DNA of 64,000 nucleotides from contig NZ_JANUFD010000007.1 in the NCBI RefSeq assembly GCF_024807945.1, positions 355,080 to 419,079 on the forward strand, given 5' to 3'. The translations under genes and the position numbers were made by a program. Positions within the stretch are counted from its first letter, which is position 1. The number at the start of each line of letters is the position of its first letter. Source of the DNA: Pseudomonas sp. JUb42 (GTDB lineage Bacteria; Pseudomonadota; Gammaproteobacteria; Pseudomonadales; Pseudomonadaceae). The notes below the pieces were generated by a model, which saw only the letters and a program-made list of their open reading frames with translations, searched no databases and was not told the origin of the DNA. This document shows positions 34,415 to 43,888 of the stretch, piece after piece.

Positions 34415-35965
34415 TCAGGCCTTGCGTGCTTCGTGCATGCGCGCCAGTTGCCGTTCCAGCATGGACGGGTAGGGCTCCATCAGGCGTTCGACGCAGCAAG
34501 CGCCTTCGGGGCTGGCGATGGGGCGGATGCGGGCACGCTGGCGGATCAGGCTGTCGTCGCTGATCTTGCGCTCGACCAGCAGCAGGTTGCGGCTGTGTTG
34601 CGACAGGGCCAGGGCATCCTGGGCGGTTTCGGTCAGCAGCAGGTCGATCTGGCTGAGACCGGGCAGACCATCGCCCAGAGTAAGGCCCAGTTGCAGTTGC
34701 AAGGTGATGCCGCTGTCAGCGACTTCAATCTGCAACGCATGGCTCAGGGCCCGCAACAGCTCGCCGCAGCAGATGGCGTTGGTCAGATAGTCATCGCCGC
34801 TGTCCTGGCTGTGGAACAGCATCAGGGTGCTGCCGTCGTTCAGGGTATGCAGTTCGCTGTCATACAACGACGCGGCCTGGTCGATGCAGTCGCGGTAGCG
34901 TTGCAGCAAATCGGTCAGGCGTGCCCGTGGCAGGCGACGCAGCTGATCCTGAGCGCCCAGTTGCACGGCCAGTACGGCGCTGTGACGTGGCTGGGTGTCG
35001 ACCACGGCGGTGCGCTGCGACTGTACGACCGGCGCTGAGTGATCGCGCAGATCGGCAAACGGATCGTGATCGTCGTCTTCATCTTCGTCGGCGACCAGGG
35101 CGCGCGGCACCAGAGGCTTTTGTACCGGGCGCGGCGTCGGCGCTTCATCGAAGCCGGGGTCGCGCAGGTCACGGACTTCAAAGGCCGGTTCGTCGTGCTC
35201 ATCGGCGTGGCCGAAGTGATCGTCCTCTTCTTCCTCGTACTCGGGTTCCGGCTCAGGCACGGGCTCCGGGGCAGGCGGTGCGAAGGAGGTGCGCAGTTGC
35301 CGGGCCAGATCACCGATTTCATCCTGGCGGTCAGTGGCCGGTGTATAGGGGTCGATATCGCGCAGCCACAGACGCAGTTGCAGCAGCGGTGTGGAGATGT
35401 GCCGACCCAGACGCAGGCTCAGGGCCAGAGCCAACGCCAGCAGGATACCGGCGAGGATGCCCATGCTTTGCAGGCTGATGGTCATCGGCTGCTGGAACTG
35501 ACTCATGTCCAGGCTGATGCGCAGATGCCCGGCGATCACGTCCTGGAAGGTGATCTTGATCTCGTACAGCCCCTCGCTTTCGCCCAGCAGGCCGCTTTTC
35601 GGGCGCTGTCCGGCTTCGGCGAGGATGCGGTTGTCCACGCTATAGATCGCGGCGTGGGCCACCAGCGGGTTTTTCACCAGGTTGCCCAGCAGCACGTTGA
35701 GGCTGAGGATGTCGTTGGACACCAGCAGTTCAGTCGCCGAAGTGGCAGTCTGTGTAGTCAGGGCCTGTCCCAGGGCGTCAGCTTGCTCATGCATGGCCTG
35801 CTTGAACTGCAGCCCCATGACACCGGCATAGATCACCAGCGCCAGCGCGACGAGGAAGACGTTATGGCTGGCGATACGCAATGCGATCGGCACTCGACGG
35901 TGGCGCAACGCACGGAAGATCAGCAGGAAGAAGTTATCGGTTTTGACGGGCGTGGGCCGGTTCAC
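34415..35965 (-). CDS. AhpA/YtjB family membrane protein
   Basis: A 516-residue inner-membrane protein related to E. coli YtjB (Smp), which also sits divergent from serB. Two membrane segments (about 35-55 and 165-185) enclose a periplasmic domain, followed by a short HAMP-like stretch (RHISTPLLQLRLWLRD). Residues about 240-320 are a disordered acidic linker rich in Glu and Asp (PEPEPEYEEEEDDHFG), and the C-terminal 180 residues form a cytoplasmic domain of unknown role. GTG 35965 (then NRPTPVKTDN) is the most plausible start; the in-frame ATG 20 codons upstream lacks support. Function is unknown. Confidence 0.75.
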   Translation of the reverse strand: MNRPTPVKTDNFFLLIFRALRHRRVPIALRIASHNVFLVALALVIYAGVMGLQFKQAMHEQADALGQALTTQTATSATELLVSNDILSLNVLLGNLVKNPLVAHAAIYSVDNRILAEAGQRPKSGLLGESEGLYEIKITFQDVIAGHLRISLDMSQFQQPMTISLQSMGILAGILLALALALSLRLGRHISTPLLQLRLWLRDIDPYTPATDRQDEIGDLARQLRTSFAPPAPEPVPEPEPEYEEEEDDHFGHADEHDEPAFEVRDLRDPGFDEAPTPRPVQKPLVPRALVADEDEDDDHDPFADLRDHSAPVVQSQRTAVVDTQPRHSAVLAVQLGAQDQLRRLPRARLTDLLQRYRDCIDQAASLYDSELHTLNDGSTLMLFHSQDSGDDYLTNAICCGELLRALSHALQIEVADSGITLQLQLGLTLGDGLPGLSQIDLLLTETAQDALALSQHSRNLLLVERKISDDSLIRQRARIRPIASPEGACCVERLMEPYPSMLERQLARMHEARKA

Positions 35966-36095
35966 AGAGCACGGCTCTCTTGGAGAAGTTGCCGCGCAGT
36001 ATAGCGAGCGACCCAGTAGCGGCAAAGCGCTGCCTGTGCCCGATGGTCACTGAAAGTGGGTAGAATGCGGTTTTTTTCCACTGCGGGGGTGCGCC

Positions 36096-37310
36096 TTGCG
36101 CGAAATTGTCCTGATTAACATCACAGGTGAGGACCGTCCCGGTCTCACCGCAGCCATCACCGGGGTGCTTGCCCAGGGTGGCGTGAACATTCTCGATATT
36201 GGTCAGGCAGTGATTCACGACACCTTGTCGTTCGGCATCCTGGTTGAAATTCCGGGCACCGAGCAGGGGTCTTCGGTGCTCAAGGACATTCTGTTCACCG
36301 CCTATAAGCTCGATCAGCAGGTGCGGTTCACGGCGGTGTCCGAAGAGGACTATCAGCAATGGGTCGACGGGCAGGGCAAGGCCCGGCATATCGTCACCCT
36401 GCTGACCCGCAAAGTGACTGCCGAGCAATTGCAGCGCGTCAGCTCGATCACCGCCAAGTACGGTCTGAATATCGACCAGATCGATCGCCTGTCCGGGCGT
36501 ATGCCTCTGGATACTCCGGCCGACAAGGGCAAGGGCTGCATCGAGTTTTCCGTGCGCGGCGAGCCGGATGATGCCAAGGCCATGCAGGCGGAATTCCTCA
36601 GCGTGGCTCAGGAACTCAATGTCGATATCGCCTTCCAGCAGGATTCGCTGTTCCGTCGCAACCGTCGCCTGGCGGTATTCGACATGGACTCGACCCTGAT
36701 CGAAGCCGAGGTCATCGACGAGTTGGCCAAGGCTGCTGGTGTGGGCGAGCGGGTCTCGGAGATTACCGAGCGCGCCATGCGTGGCGAGCTGGATTTCCGT
36801 GCCAGCTTCAAGGAGCGTCTGGCGCTGCTTAAGGGCCTGGACGTCAGTGTACTCGACGAAATCGGCGCGCAACTGCGCCTGACTGAAGGTGCCGAGACGC
36901 TGTTCGCCGAACTCAAGCGCCTGGGCTACAAGACTGCCATTCTGTCCGGCGGCTTCACCTACTTCGCCAAGCAGCTGCAGGCCAAGCTTGGGATCGACTA
37001 CGTGTTCGCCAATGAGCTGGAAGTGGTGGATGGCAAGTGCACGGGCGTGGCCATTGAGCCGATCGTCGACGCCAAGCGCAAGGCTGACCTGCTGCGGGAA
37101 TTGGCGCTCAAGGAAGGCCTGAGCCTGGAACAGACCATTGCCGTGGGCGACGGTGCCAACGACCTGCCGATGCTGGCGATTGCCGGTTTGGGCGTGGCAT
37201 TCCGTGCCAAACCACTGGTCAAGCAGTCGGCCAAGCAGGCGATCTCGACCCTGGGCCTGGACGGGATTCTTTATCTGCTGGGGTTCCGCGATCGCGAAGG
37301 GCGGGTCTGA
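36096..37310 (+). CDS. serB: Phosphoserine phosphatase SerB
   Basis: A 404-residue enzyme that performs the last step of serine synthesis. Two N-terminal ACT-like domains (about 1-170; LINITGEDRPGLTAAITGVL) precede the HAD phosphatase, which has DMDSTLI with nucleophile Asp196, SGGFT, and GDGANDLPML. It starts with TTG at 36096 after a GGGGGT ribosome site; no ATG fits the conserved N-terminus REIVLINITG. It is divergent from the YtjB-like gene over 130 bases, an arrangement shared with E. coli. Confidence 0.96.
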   Translation: MREIVLINITGEDRPGLTAAITGVLAQGGVNILDIGQAVIHDTLSFGILVEIPGTEQGSSVLKDILFTAYKLDQQVRFTAVSEEDYQQWVDGQGKARHIVTLLTRKVTAEQLQRVSSITAKYGLNIDQIDRLSGRMPLDTPADKGKGCIEFSVRGEPDDAKAMQAEFLSVAQELNVDIAFQQDSLFRRNRRLAVFDMDSTLIEAEVIDELAKAAGVGERVSEITERAMRGELDFRASFKERLALLKGLDVSVLDEIGAQLRLTEGAETLFAELKRLGYKTAILSGGFTYFAKQLQAKLGIDYVFANELEVVDGKCTGVAIEPIVDAKRKADLLRELALKEGLSLEQTIAVGDGANDLPMLAIAGLGVAFRAKPLVKQSAKQAISTLGLDGILYLLGFRDREGRV

Positions 37311-37341
37311 TATTGGTTAATCGCGTGGCTGGCCTTGGCTC

Positions 37342-37432
37342 GTTGGAGCGAGGCTTGCCCGCGAAGGAGTCGGTACATTCCCCGCATTTTCTCGTCTGAA
37401 ATATTGCTTTCGCGGGCAAGCCTCCCTCTCAC
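37342..37432. repeat. REPIN, GGAGCGAGGCTTGCCCGCG class
   Basis: Left head GTTGGAGCGAGGCTTGCCCG and an eroded right complement CGGGCAAGCCTCCCTCTCAC, separated by about 45 bases. It lies between the convergent serB and the PilZ-like gene. Confidence 0.88.
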
Positions 37433-37463
37433 GCTGCGTGAGGGAGTGGCATTTAGTACAGGT

Positions 37464-39245
37464 TTAGAGCGACGTCCACAACGAATCGAATTCCTGTCCC
37501 GGACCACTATCGTTGCGCGCTGACTTGGGCGCATCGAAGGTCTGGTATTCGAACTGGTTGTAACTGCCACTGCCTGCGCGACGATGTTGCAGGGCACCGC
37601 GGCGTTCTTCGCCGGCGATATTGATCATCACATGGTTGCCTTCCTGGAAAGGCAGGCAGGGCGCGAGGATCGTCGCCGGTTGGCCGATGGCGCGCACTTC
37701 CGGCAGTAGCAGGGCGCGCAGGTACTGGCTGTTCTGGCCTTCGCGTACCAGTTGCAGGCCGCACGGCTGAGCAAAGGGTGCGATCAGCTCGACACCCATC
37801 TGAGTGCCACCACTGCGCACTTGGCGCACCCAGCGCACCACGGCAACGCTCCAGCCTTGCGCCGTGTCATCCTGAATCCCGATCAGCTCACCGGCCTGCA
37901 ATTGGTCCGGTACGTCTTTTGGCCACGCCAGGCAGTAGCCGCCAGGGCTGTGGTTGACGATATGCAGATCAAAGTTCTGAAAGCTTTGCTGAGCGTTGGC
38001 CGCGGCTTCGCTGCCTTCGGCGTCGTTCTGGTGGTACTGGATTTCTTCGTAGGGCAGCAGCACCTGAGAGGTATTGCCGCGCTGGGTATCGAAGGCGCTC
38101 GACCAGGGATCGTCGTCGTGATCCATTAATTCCAGCTTGAATTCGGCCGCCTTGCCTGCTGTAGGCACTTGCAGCATGTCGCTGAAGGACTTCTGCCCGC
38201 CGACGTTGTAATGCAGGGCGCTCATGCCGATGCAGACATTCAGCGTGCCCTGGCCCGGCGTGCGCTGGAAAGTGCGTTCGGCGACATCGCCCCAGGCGGC
38301 CGCCACATGTTGCAGCAGGTCGGTGGAGAATCCCGGTGGGACCAGCAGCGGTGACTGCGAGCGTTGTTCGGCCGGTAGTTCAAGGTACTGATTGATGGTC
38401 GCCGCCAGCGTCAGCGGGTTGAGGCCCAGCAGCTCCGGCCACTGCTCGTCGGGGAACAGCGATTTGTACAGGGGCGGCTTGTCGGCTTTCGGCGACAGCG
38501 CAAACAGGCTTTCGCCATCAGCCGGCGATTGCAGCTTGACCATGGCGCTCCAGGGTTCAAGTACATCAGCCAGGCGACCGATGTTGATCTGGCGCATCTG
38601 GTTGCAGCGCGAGCAGCCCAGCAGCAGCGCGACGATGTAGGTCTGCTCGATGCTGAGGGTGCGGGTATGGCTGGCCAGGCTGTCGCTGACCGGGGTGTTC
38701 TGCAGCTGGTTCTGCCGGGCGATCTGGTAGATCTGGTGCATTTCCAGCCAAAGGCCGTCCTGCACCGGACAGTAGAGCTGGCTGGCGCGGATCAGCGGGC
38801 CGTTGAGGCAGTGCAGCGCGCGCTGCATGGCTGTGGTCAGGGCCGGGGCCAGCTCTTTATTGAAGTTCGGCGATAGCCGCTCGATGATCTGCTTGTAGCC
38901 AATGGCAAGGTGGTTTTGCAGGGCCTGGCAGAGGTTGGCGACCTTGCGTGGTCGCTCGTCGAGGACGATGGCTTGATTGAGGAAGTGACGTTCCAGGTGC
39001 TTGCAGACGAAATACACTTCCGGGCGCAGCAACTCGAGCAGTTGCAGGCGGTTTTCGCTGGAGGTCATCAACTGGTTGAGTTCGCTCAGGCCCTGATAGA
39101 GCTGACGAGCGGTTTCGCCGAGGTTTGCTTTGGGCAGCGTGGAGATCCAGCGCTTCAAGTCGCGGGGTATGGCTTCACAGAACGATAGGCTCGACTGCGT
39201 TGGCGTAGGAACACGCAGCAACATAGGGAGGCTCAAATTACTCAT
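37464..39245 (-). CDS. Conserved pseudomonad protein, PilZ-like C-terminus (PA4958-like)
   Basis: A 593-residue cytoplasmic protein. The first two thirds are helical with no family that I recognise (AIPRDLKRWISTLPKANLGET near the start, then RCNQMRQINIGRLADVLEPW). The last 190 residues look PilZ-like: LHIVNHSPGGYCLAW, LIGIQDDTAQGWSVAVVRWV and GTQMGVELIAP are typical PilZ barrel strands, although a clear N-terminal RxxxR c-di-GMP motif is not evident. ATG 39245 gives MSNLSLPMLL. In P. aeruginosa the counterpart follows fimX, which is absent here. A role in c-di-GMP response is possible but unproven. The 265 bases upstream (39246-39510) hold nothing I can support. Confidence 0.75.
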   Translation of the reverse strand: MSNLSLPMLLRVPTPTQSSLSFCEAIPRDLKRWISTLPKANLGETARQLYQGLSELNQLMTSSENRLQLLELLRPEVYFVCKHLERHFLNQAIVLDERPRKVANLCQALQNHLAIGYKQIIERLSPNFNKELAPALTTAMQRALHCLNGPLIRASQLYCPVQDGLWLEMHQIYQIARQNQLQNTPVSDSLASHTRTLSIEQTYIVALLLGCSRCNQMRQINIGRLADVLEPWSAMVKLQSPADGESLFALSPKADKPPLYKSLFPDEQWPELLGLNPLTLAATINQYLELPAEQRSQSPLLVPPGFSTDLLQHVAAAWGDVAERTFQRTPGQGTLNVCIGMSALHYNVGGQKSFSDMLQVPTAGKAAEFKLELMDHDDDPWSSAFDTQRGNTSQVLLPYEEIQYHQNDAEGSEAAANAQQSFQNFDLHIVNHSPGGYCLAWPKDVPDQLQAGELIGIQDDTAQGWSVAVVRWVRQVRSGGTQMGVELIAPFAQPCGLQLVREGQNSQYLRALLLPEVRAIGQPATILAPCLPFQEGNHVMINIAGEERRGALQHRRAGSGSYNQFEYQTFDAPKSARNDSGPGQEFDSLWTSL

Positions 39246-39510
39246 GTGACAGGCAAACTCCAACTGCTTACAGGCCCGAACGGCGGCTTCAATCAACCGA
39301 TTAATAGCATTTCCATGAGCGAGTCGATGGAGTCTACGTCAATTAAAAGCAAAGTGTCCTACTACACCGATGATGTCACTTTAGCATTGTCGGTGTTAGA
39401 CCGCAGCATGGGTAAGGCTTTTACTACGGTCGCGTCCTTGTTTCGAGCTGTCCAGGCAGGGAAGGGTGAGCATCTTATGGATCACCCATTCGCATTCAGA
39501 CTGACTGGCC

Positions 39511-40374
39511 TCAAGCCAGTTTCGATGATGCCAGCGCCTGACCCATTTGCACAGGCGCGCCCGCCGACAATTCGTTCAGCCAACTGACCTGGTTCGGGCC
39601 GAACAATACGATGGCGGTGGAACCCAGTTTGAAGCGGCCCAGTTCTGCGCCTTTTTCCAGATGAATGGGCGCGCGAGCGGCTTCGTCGTAGCGCACGCTT
39701 TTCAGTTCGCGCTTGGGTGGCGTAACCAGGCCGGCCCAGACAGTTTCAATCGAGGCCACGATCATCGCGCCGACCAGCACCACCGCCATCGGCCCATGCT
39801 CGGTATCGAACAGACAGGCGACGCGTTCATTACGGGCGAACAGTTCGGGAACGTTTTCGGCGGTGGTCTGGTTGACCGAGAACAGGCGGCCCGGCACGTA
39901 GACCATTTCCCGCAGCGTCCCGGCCACCGGCATGTGCACCCGGTGGTAGTCCTTGGGCGACAGGTAAACCGTGGCGAATTCGCCGCCCATGAACGGCGCA
40001 GCCAGTGCGGCATCGCCACCGAGCAGTTCCAGGGCGCTGAAGCTGTGGCCCTTGGCCTGGAAGATACGGCCCTGGTCGATGCTGCCCAGCTGGCTGATGG
40101 CGCCGTCGGCGGGCGACAGGATTGCGCCGGGCGTCTGGTCCAGCGGCCGCGCGCCAGGCTTCAGGGCGCGGGTGAAAAAGTCATTGAAGTGCTCGTAGGC
40201 GGTGAGGTCTTCGACCAGGGCCTGGGACATGTCCACCTGATAGCGCTGGGCAAACCAGCTGGTAAAGGCATTCTTGAACCAGCGCACGCGGCACTCGGCA
40301 ATACAGCCCGCCAGCCGTGACAGCAGGTGATGGGGCAGGACGTACTGGAAGAAAATAAACAAATTTTGTTTCAT
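39511..40374 (-). CDS. psd: Phosphatidylserine decarboxylase (proenzyme)
   Basis: A 287-residue inner-membrane enzyme that makes phosphatidylethanolamine. The self-cleavage motif LGST is at residues 250-253, where Ser252 becomes the pyruvoyl group; other signatures are FFTRALKPGARP, SPADG and KDYHRVHMPV. ATG 40374 gives MKQNLFIFFQ, with AGGAA just upstream; longer readings are rejected. The rhodanese gene lies 44 bases upstream on the same strand, so the two may be co-transcribed. Confidence 0.97.
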   Translation of the reverse strand: MKQNLFIFFQYVLPHHLLSRLAGCIAECRVRWFKNAFTSWFAQRYQVDMSQALVEDLTAYEHFNDFFTRALKPGARPLDQTPGAILSPADGAISQLGSIDQGRIFQAKGHSFSALELLGGDAALAAPFMGGEFATVYLSPKDYHRVHMPVAGTLREMVYVPGRLFSVNQTTAENVPELFARNERVACLFDTEHGPMAVVLVGAMIVASIETVWAGLVTPPKRELKSVRYDEAARAPIHLEKGAELGRFKLGSTAIVLFGPNQVSWLNELSAGAPVQMGQALASSKLA

Positions 40375-40418
40375 CAAATTTCCTAGAGCGTATTCGCAGT
40401 GAATTCGGTGTGTCCGGG

Positions 40419-41234
40419 TTACTTCTCGACTGGAGTATCGGGGTGGTTGCCCCATTCGCCCCATGAGCCCGCATAGCCTTTGACGCGCGGGTAGCCCAGT
40501 GCCTTCGCCACCAGATAAGTGAAGCCGGAGCGGTGATGAGTCTGGCAGTGGGTGATGACTTCTTTGTCAGGCGTGATGCCCAGTTGTTGCAGAATTTGCG
40601 GCATGTCTTTGCGGATACGCAAGTTGCGCGCCTGATCCATGCCGGCGGTCCATTCGAAATTGACCGCGCCGGGAATGTGGCCACCCTTGGCTGCGAGGAC
40701 TTTCTCGCCGGAATACTCGGTTGGCCCGCGGGCGTCCCAGATCGCCAGGTCGGCGGCGCCCAGGCGCGACTGCAGGTACTCGCGGGTGGCGGTCGGTTCG
40801 TCGTGCAGGGTCAGGGCAACCGGGCCGCCGCCGGGCGCCGGAGTTTCGCTGCTCAGGGGCAGATCCTGGGCCTGCCAGGCCAGCAGGCCGCCGTCCAGAT
40901 AGTGGTATTTGCTGTGGCCGATGACGTCCAGCATCCAGATGAAACGCCCGGCCCAGCCGCCGCCTTCGTCGTCATAGACCACGTAGACCGCATCCGGGTT
41001 ATGGCCCAGTTCGCCGAACAGTTCCTGCAACTGCGCCAAGGACGGCAGCAGGCCGGGAGCTGGCGGCTGGCCCAATTGCGTACGTTTGGGATCGACGAAA
41101 CGCGCCCCTGGCAGATGGCCGGCGGCATAGCGGGCGCTGCTGGTCAGGTCTACCAGAATCAGCTCGGGGGCGTGCAGATGTGGCTGCAAGTCGCTGGGTT
41201 CGATTACCAACGGCAAGCTGGAGAAGACTGACAT
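40419..41234 (-). CDS. rhdA: Thiosulfate sulfurtransferase (rhodanese) RhdA
   Basis: A 271-residue two-domain rhodanese that moves sulfane sulfur, for example from thiosulfate to cyanide. The active-site loop is HCQTHHRSG with Cys230, the unusual sequence and residue number known from Azotobacter vinelandii RhdA. An inactive N-terminal rhodanese domain has DLTSSARYAAGHLPGA. GGAGG lies seven bases before ATG 41234. It may be co-transcribed with psd. Confidence 0.95.
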   Translation of the reverse strand: MSVFSSLPLVIEPSDLQPHLHAPELILVDLTSSARYAAGHLPGARFVDPKRTQLGQPPAPGLLPSLAQLQELFGELGHNPDAVYVVYDDEGGGWAGRFIWMLDVIGHSKYHYLDGGLLAWQAQDLPLSSETPAPGGGPVALTLHDEPTATREYLQSRLGAADLAIWDARGPTEYSGEKVLAAKGGHIPGAVNFEWTAGMDQARNLRIRKDMPQILQQLGITPDKEVITHCQTHHRSGFTYLVAKALGYPRVKGYAGSWGEWGNHPDTPVEK

Positions 41235-41287
41235 GGGTGCCTCCAGATCATCGAAAAGAGGCGAATTGTACACCAAGCCCTCAGATA

Positions 41288-42823
41288 TCAACTCTTGCGA
41301 TTGGTAAAGCTGGCCAGGGCGCGTTCGATGCACTGAGTGGTCTTGCCAAAGGCCTGTACGCTGATTTCCGAGAACGGCCCGCCGCCCTGATCGGCGACGA
41401 TCAACATGATGACTTTGCCGTTATTGGCCACGGACTTGATCAGCCAGTGGTTGCCGTTGAACAGCGCTTTCAGGGAGCCGGGCAACAGCGCCGAGAACTG
41501 CGCCTGGTTGGTGGGCGTCAGGCGCAATTGCGTGGGCTGCGCCAGTAAGCGCTGCAGCACGGTACTTTCCTTTATATGCAGCACGGTGCCGCCGACTTCC
41601 TTGGGCAGCCCGGCAAACTGATGCACGCGCAGACTGGTACCGGTCTTTTCCATCATCAAGAGCAACACGCGCTGCATGCCGCAGGCCTTGAGGGCGTCGC
41701 GGGCACAGATGGTCAGGTGCATGGCGTTGGTGAAGCGGCTCGGCTCGAGCAGCAGTTCGGCGCACAGTTGGCGCCAGTGCTGCAACGCATCGGCGGACGG
41801 CGGCGGCGCGGGCAGCAGGCCACGGTGCACGCGGCGGGTGTCCCACGGCCAGATCAGCGCTTCGGCCGGATGCCACAGGCCGGGAGCTGCATGCTGGCGG
41901 GCGCTGCTGGCGGCGTTCTGGTGGACTTGTTGCTGGGTCTCGTCCAGGGGCTGTTGCAGATACAGGCAAGTGAGCAATTCCCAGCGCATGCAGTGCGGGC
42001 TGTTCCATGCCTGTTGCGCCGACAGCGCCAGGCCGTTGCCGAGCAGGACGGTGTTGGCCGGCTGGTTGAACCAGCGGCGCAGGTTGGGATCGGCGTCCAT
42101 CAACTGTTGTTGCTGCAAGGGATCGTCGTTTTCCCGAGCAATGCGCAGCGCCTTGACCAGTTCCCGACGCTCGCTGATCAGCAGTCGATAGCCCTGGGTC
42201 ACCCACAGCGGCAGGCGCCAGGTTTCGGCCAGGGTCAGGCACAGGTCGAGCAGGGCGACGCCAAACAGTTCTTTTTCTACCTTGCGGGCCGGTTCGCCCT
42301 TGTGGATAACCCGCAGTTCCCAGTCTTCCAGCAGCTTCGGGTGGGCCAGGGCCATGGGCCAGAGCGGTGCCAGGAACAGCAGGGCGCCCAGGTGAATGTC
42401 CTGCCACAAGCGCGCCAGCCGGCTGGCGAACAGGCCATTGGCCTGTTGTGTGGCGTGCTGGCTGATCAGTTGCAGTTGCAGGAAGGCCACCGGGATATCG
42501 GCGATCTCCACCGACGGCAGGCGGTTGAGCAGCACTTCGGTGCGCGCCAGGCCCAGGCGGTTGATGGCGATCTCAAGGCTTTCTGCCGGCTCGGTCGTGC
42601 CGGTGGTGTGGTGGTTGGCTTCGCGCATGACGCTTAGCACCAGCGCGGGGCTATCCTGCATCATGTCGGCAATGTCGCGCAGTGACCGCCGACTGTCATT
42701 CAGCGCACCCTGTACCTTCTTATGATTGGCCGCAGGCACGGGTAGCGCAAGGCTATCCAGGTGCTTGACCCAGGCAGTGAGGTTGTTCGGAACGTCTGTC
42801 GAATGCGAGGTTTCTGACGGCAT
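41288..42823 (-). CDS. HDOD domain-containing protein (PA4955-like)
   Basis: A 511-residue cytoplasmic protein. The N-terminal 270 residues are HDOD-like, with the typical opening LPVPAANHKKVQGALND, DIADMMQDSPALVLSVMREANH and INRLGLARTEVLL. The catalytic HD pair of HD-GYP proteins is absent, as is normal for HDOD. The C-terminal 130 residues resemble a GAF-type sensory fold (MQRVLLLMMEKTGTSLRVHQF, NGKVIMLIVADQGG). It is divergent from motA. HDOD proteins often act in c-di-GMP or motility signalling, which fits the neighbour, but the role here is unknown. Confidence 0.85.
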   Translation of the reverse strand: MPSETSHSTDVPNNLTAWVKHLDSLALPVPAANHKKVQGALNDSRRSLRDIADMMQDSPALVLSVMREANHHTTGTTEPAESLEIAINRLGLARTEVLLNRLPSVEIADIPVAFLQLQLISQHATQQANGLFASRLARLWQDIHLGALLFLAPLWPMALAHPKLLEDWELRVIHKGEPARKVEKELFGVALLDLCLTLAETWRLPLWVTQGYRLLISERRELVKALRIARENDDPLQQQQLMDADPNLRRWFNQPANTVLLGNGLALSAQQAWNSPHCMRWELLTCLYLQQPLDETQQQVHQNAASSARQHAAPGLWHPAEALIWPWDTRRVHRGLLPAPPPSADALQHWRQLCAELLLEPSRFTNAMHLTICARDALKACGMQRVLLLMMEKTGTSLRVHQFAGLPKEVGGTVLHIKESTVLQRLLAQPTQLRLTPTNQAQFSALLPGSLKALFNGNHWLIKSVANNGKVIMLIVADQGGGPFSEISVQAFGKTTQCIERALASFTNRKS

Positions 42824-42958
42824 GCAGGAGGCCTGTTTGACGAGTTTTTTTGAGCAATCTGACGGTTGGATTTACTGGCCCCGACTGTGTTGCCTGAGCT
42901 TTGGGCCGAGGACCGAACTGGCTTTTCGCCTTAACTGGCTATAGTCTGGCCCAGTTAG

Positions 42959-42966
42959 GCCGATAA
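42959..42966 (+). promoter_or_regulatory. Candidate FliA (sigma-28) -10 element before motA
   Basis: GCCGATAA at 42959-42966 equals the sigma-28 -10 consensus, 67 bases before the motA start. The expected -35 (TAAA or TCAAG about 15 bases upstream) is poorly matched by CTATA. A sigma-70-like TATAGT lies nearby at 42940-42945, so the promoter class is open. Confidence 0.45.
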
Positions 42967-43033
42967 GTAGAAGAAGAGTTTCACGAACTTCCGCATATGT
43001 CCCTGAACCCGACTCAGTAAGTACCCTCTACCT

Positions 43034-43885
43034 ATGGCTAAAATAATCGGCATTATTGTGGTTTTCGCGAGTGTGCTCGGCGGCTACGTCCTGTCCCACG
43101 GCGCAATCGCAGCATTGGTCCAGCCCTTTGAAGTCCTGATCATCGGCGGTGCGGCGTTCGGCGCATTTCTCCAGGCCAACCCCGGCCATATGACCAAGCT
43201 CGTGATCAAGAAGTCGCTGAAAATGTTCAGCAACCGCTTCACTCACGCGTTTTATCTTGAGGTACTCGGCCTGGTCTACGAGATCCTCAACAAGAGCCGA
43301 CGCGAAGGCATGATGGCCATCGAAGCGGACATCGAAGATGCTGCGGCCAGCCCGATTTTTGCCAAATACCCTGGTGTGCTGAAAGACGAGCGCATGACGG
43401 CGTACATGTGCGATTACCTGCGCATCATGTCCTCGGGAAACATGGCCCCCCACGAGCTGGAAGGTCTGTTCGACATGGAATTGCTGAGCATGAAGGAGGA
43501 GCTTGAGCATCCTTCCCATGCCATTACCGGCATTGCCGACGGTATGCCCGGTTTCGGTATCGTTGCGGCGGTACTGGGTATTGTGGTGACCATGGCGTCC
43601 CTGGGTTCGGGCGACAAGGCAGCCATCGGTATGCACGTAGGTGCGGCACTGGTGGGTACATTCTTCGGTATTCTCGCGGCGTACGGCTTCTTCGGTCCGC
43701 TGGCCAACTGCCTGGCCCACGATGCCAAGGAAGAAGTGAACGTCTATGAGGCGATCAAGGCTTCCCTGGTGGCTTCGGCTTCCGGCATGCCGCCTTCGCT
43801 GGCTGTGGAGTTTGGTCGCAAGGTTCTTTATCCCGCGCATCGGCCCAGCTTCAGCGAGCTGGAGCAAGCGGTTCGCGGTCGCTGA
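43034..43885 (+). CDS. motA: Flagellar motor stator protein MotA
   Basis: A 283-residue inner-membrane protein with four hydrophobic segments (about 2-22, 34-52, 170-190, 202-222) that forms the proton-driven stator with MotB. The cytoplasmic loop carries the charged residues that contact FliG (DERMTAYMCDYLRIM), and DGMPGFGIVAAVLGIV holds the conserved proline of helix 3. motB follows after three bases, so they form an operon. Confidence 0.97.
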   Translation: MAKIIGIIVVFASVLGGYVLSHGAIAALVQPFEVLIIGGAAFGAFLQANPGHMTKLVIKKSLKMFSNRFTHAFYLEVLGLVYEILNKSRREGMMAIEADIEDAAASPIFAKYPGVLKDERMTAYMCDYLRIMSSGNMAPHELEGLFDMELLSMKEELEHPSHAITGIADGMPGFGIVAAVLGIVVTMASLGSGDKAAIGMHVGAALVGTFFGILAAYGFFGPLANCLAHDAKEEVNVYEAIKASLVASASGMPPSLAVEFGRKVLYPAHRPSFSELEQAVRGR

Positions 43886-43888
43886 TTT

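Noticed and set aside
39246..39587. Plus-strand open frame of 113 codons between the PilZ-like gene and psd
   Set aside because: No ribosome site, no recognisable family, and its 3' part runs antisense into psd. Its AT-richer composition is that of intergenic DNA.
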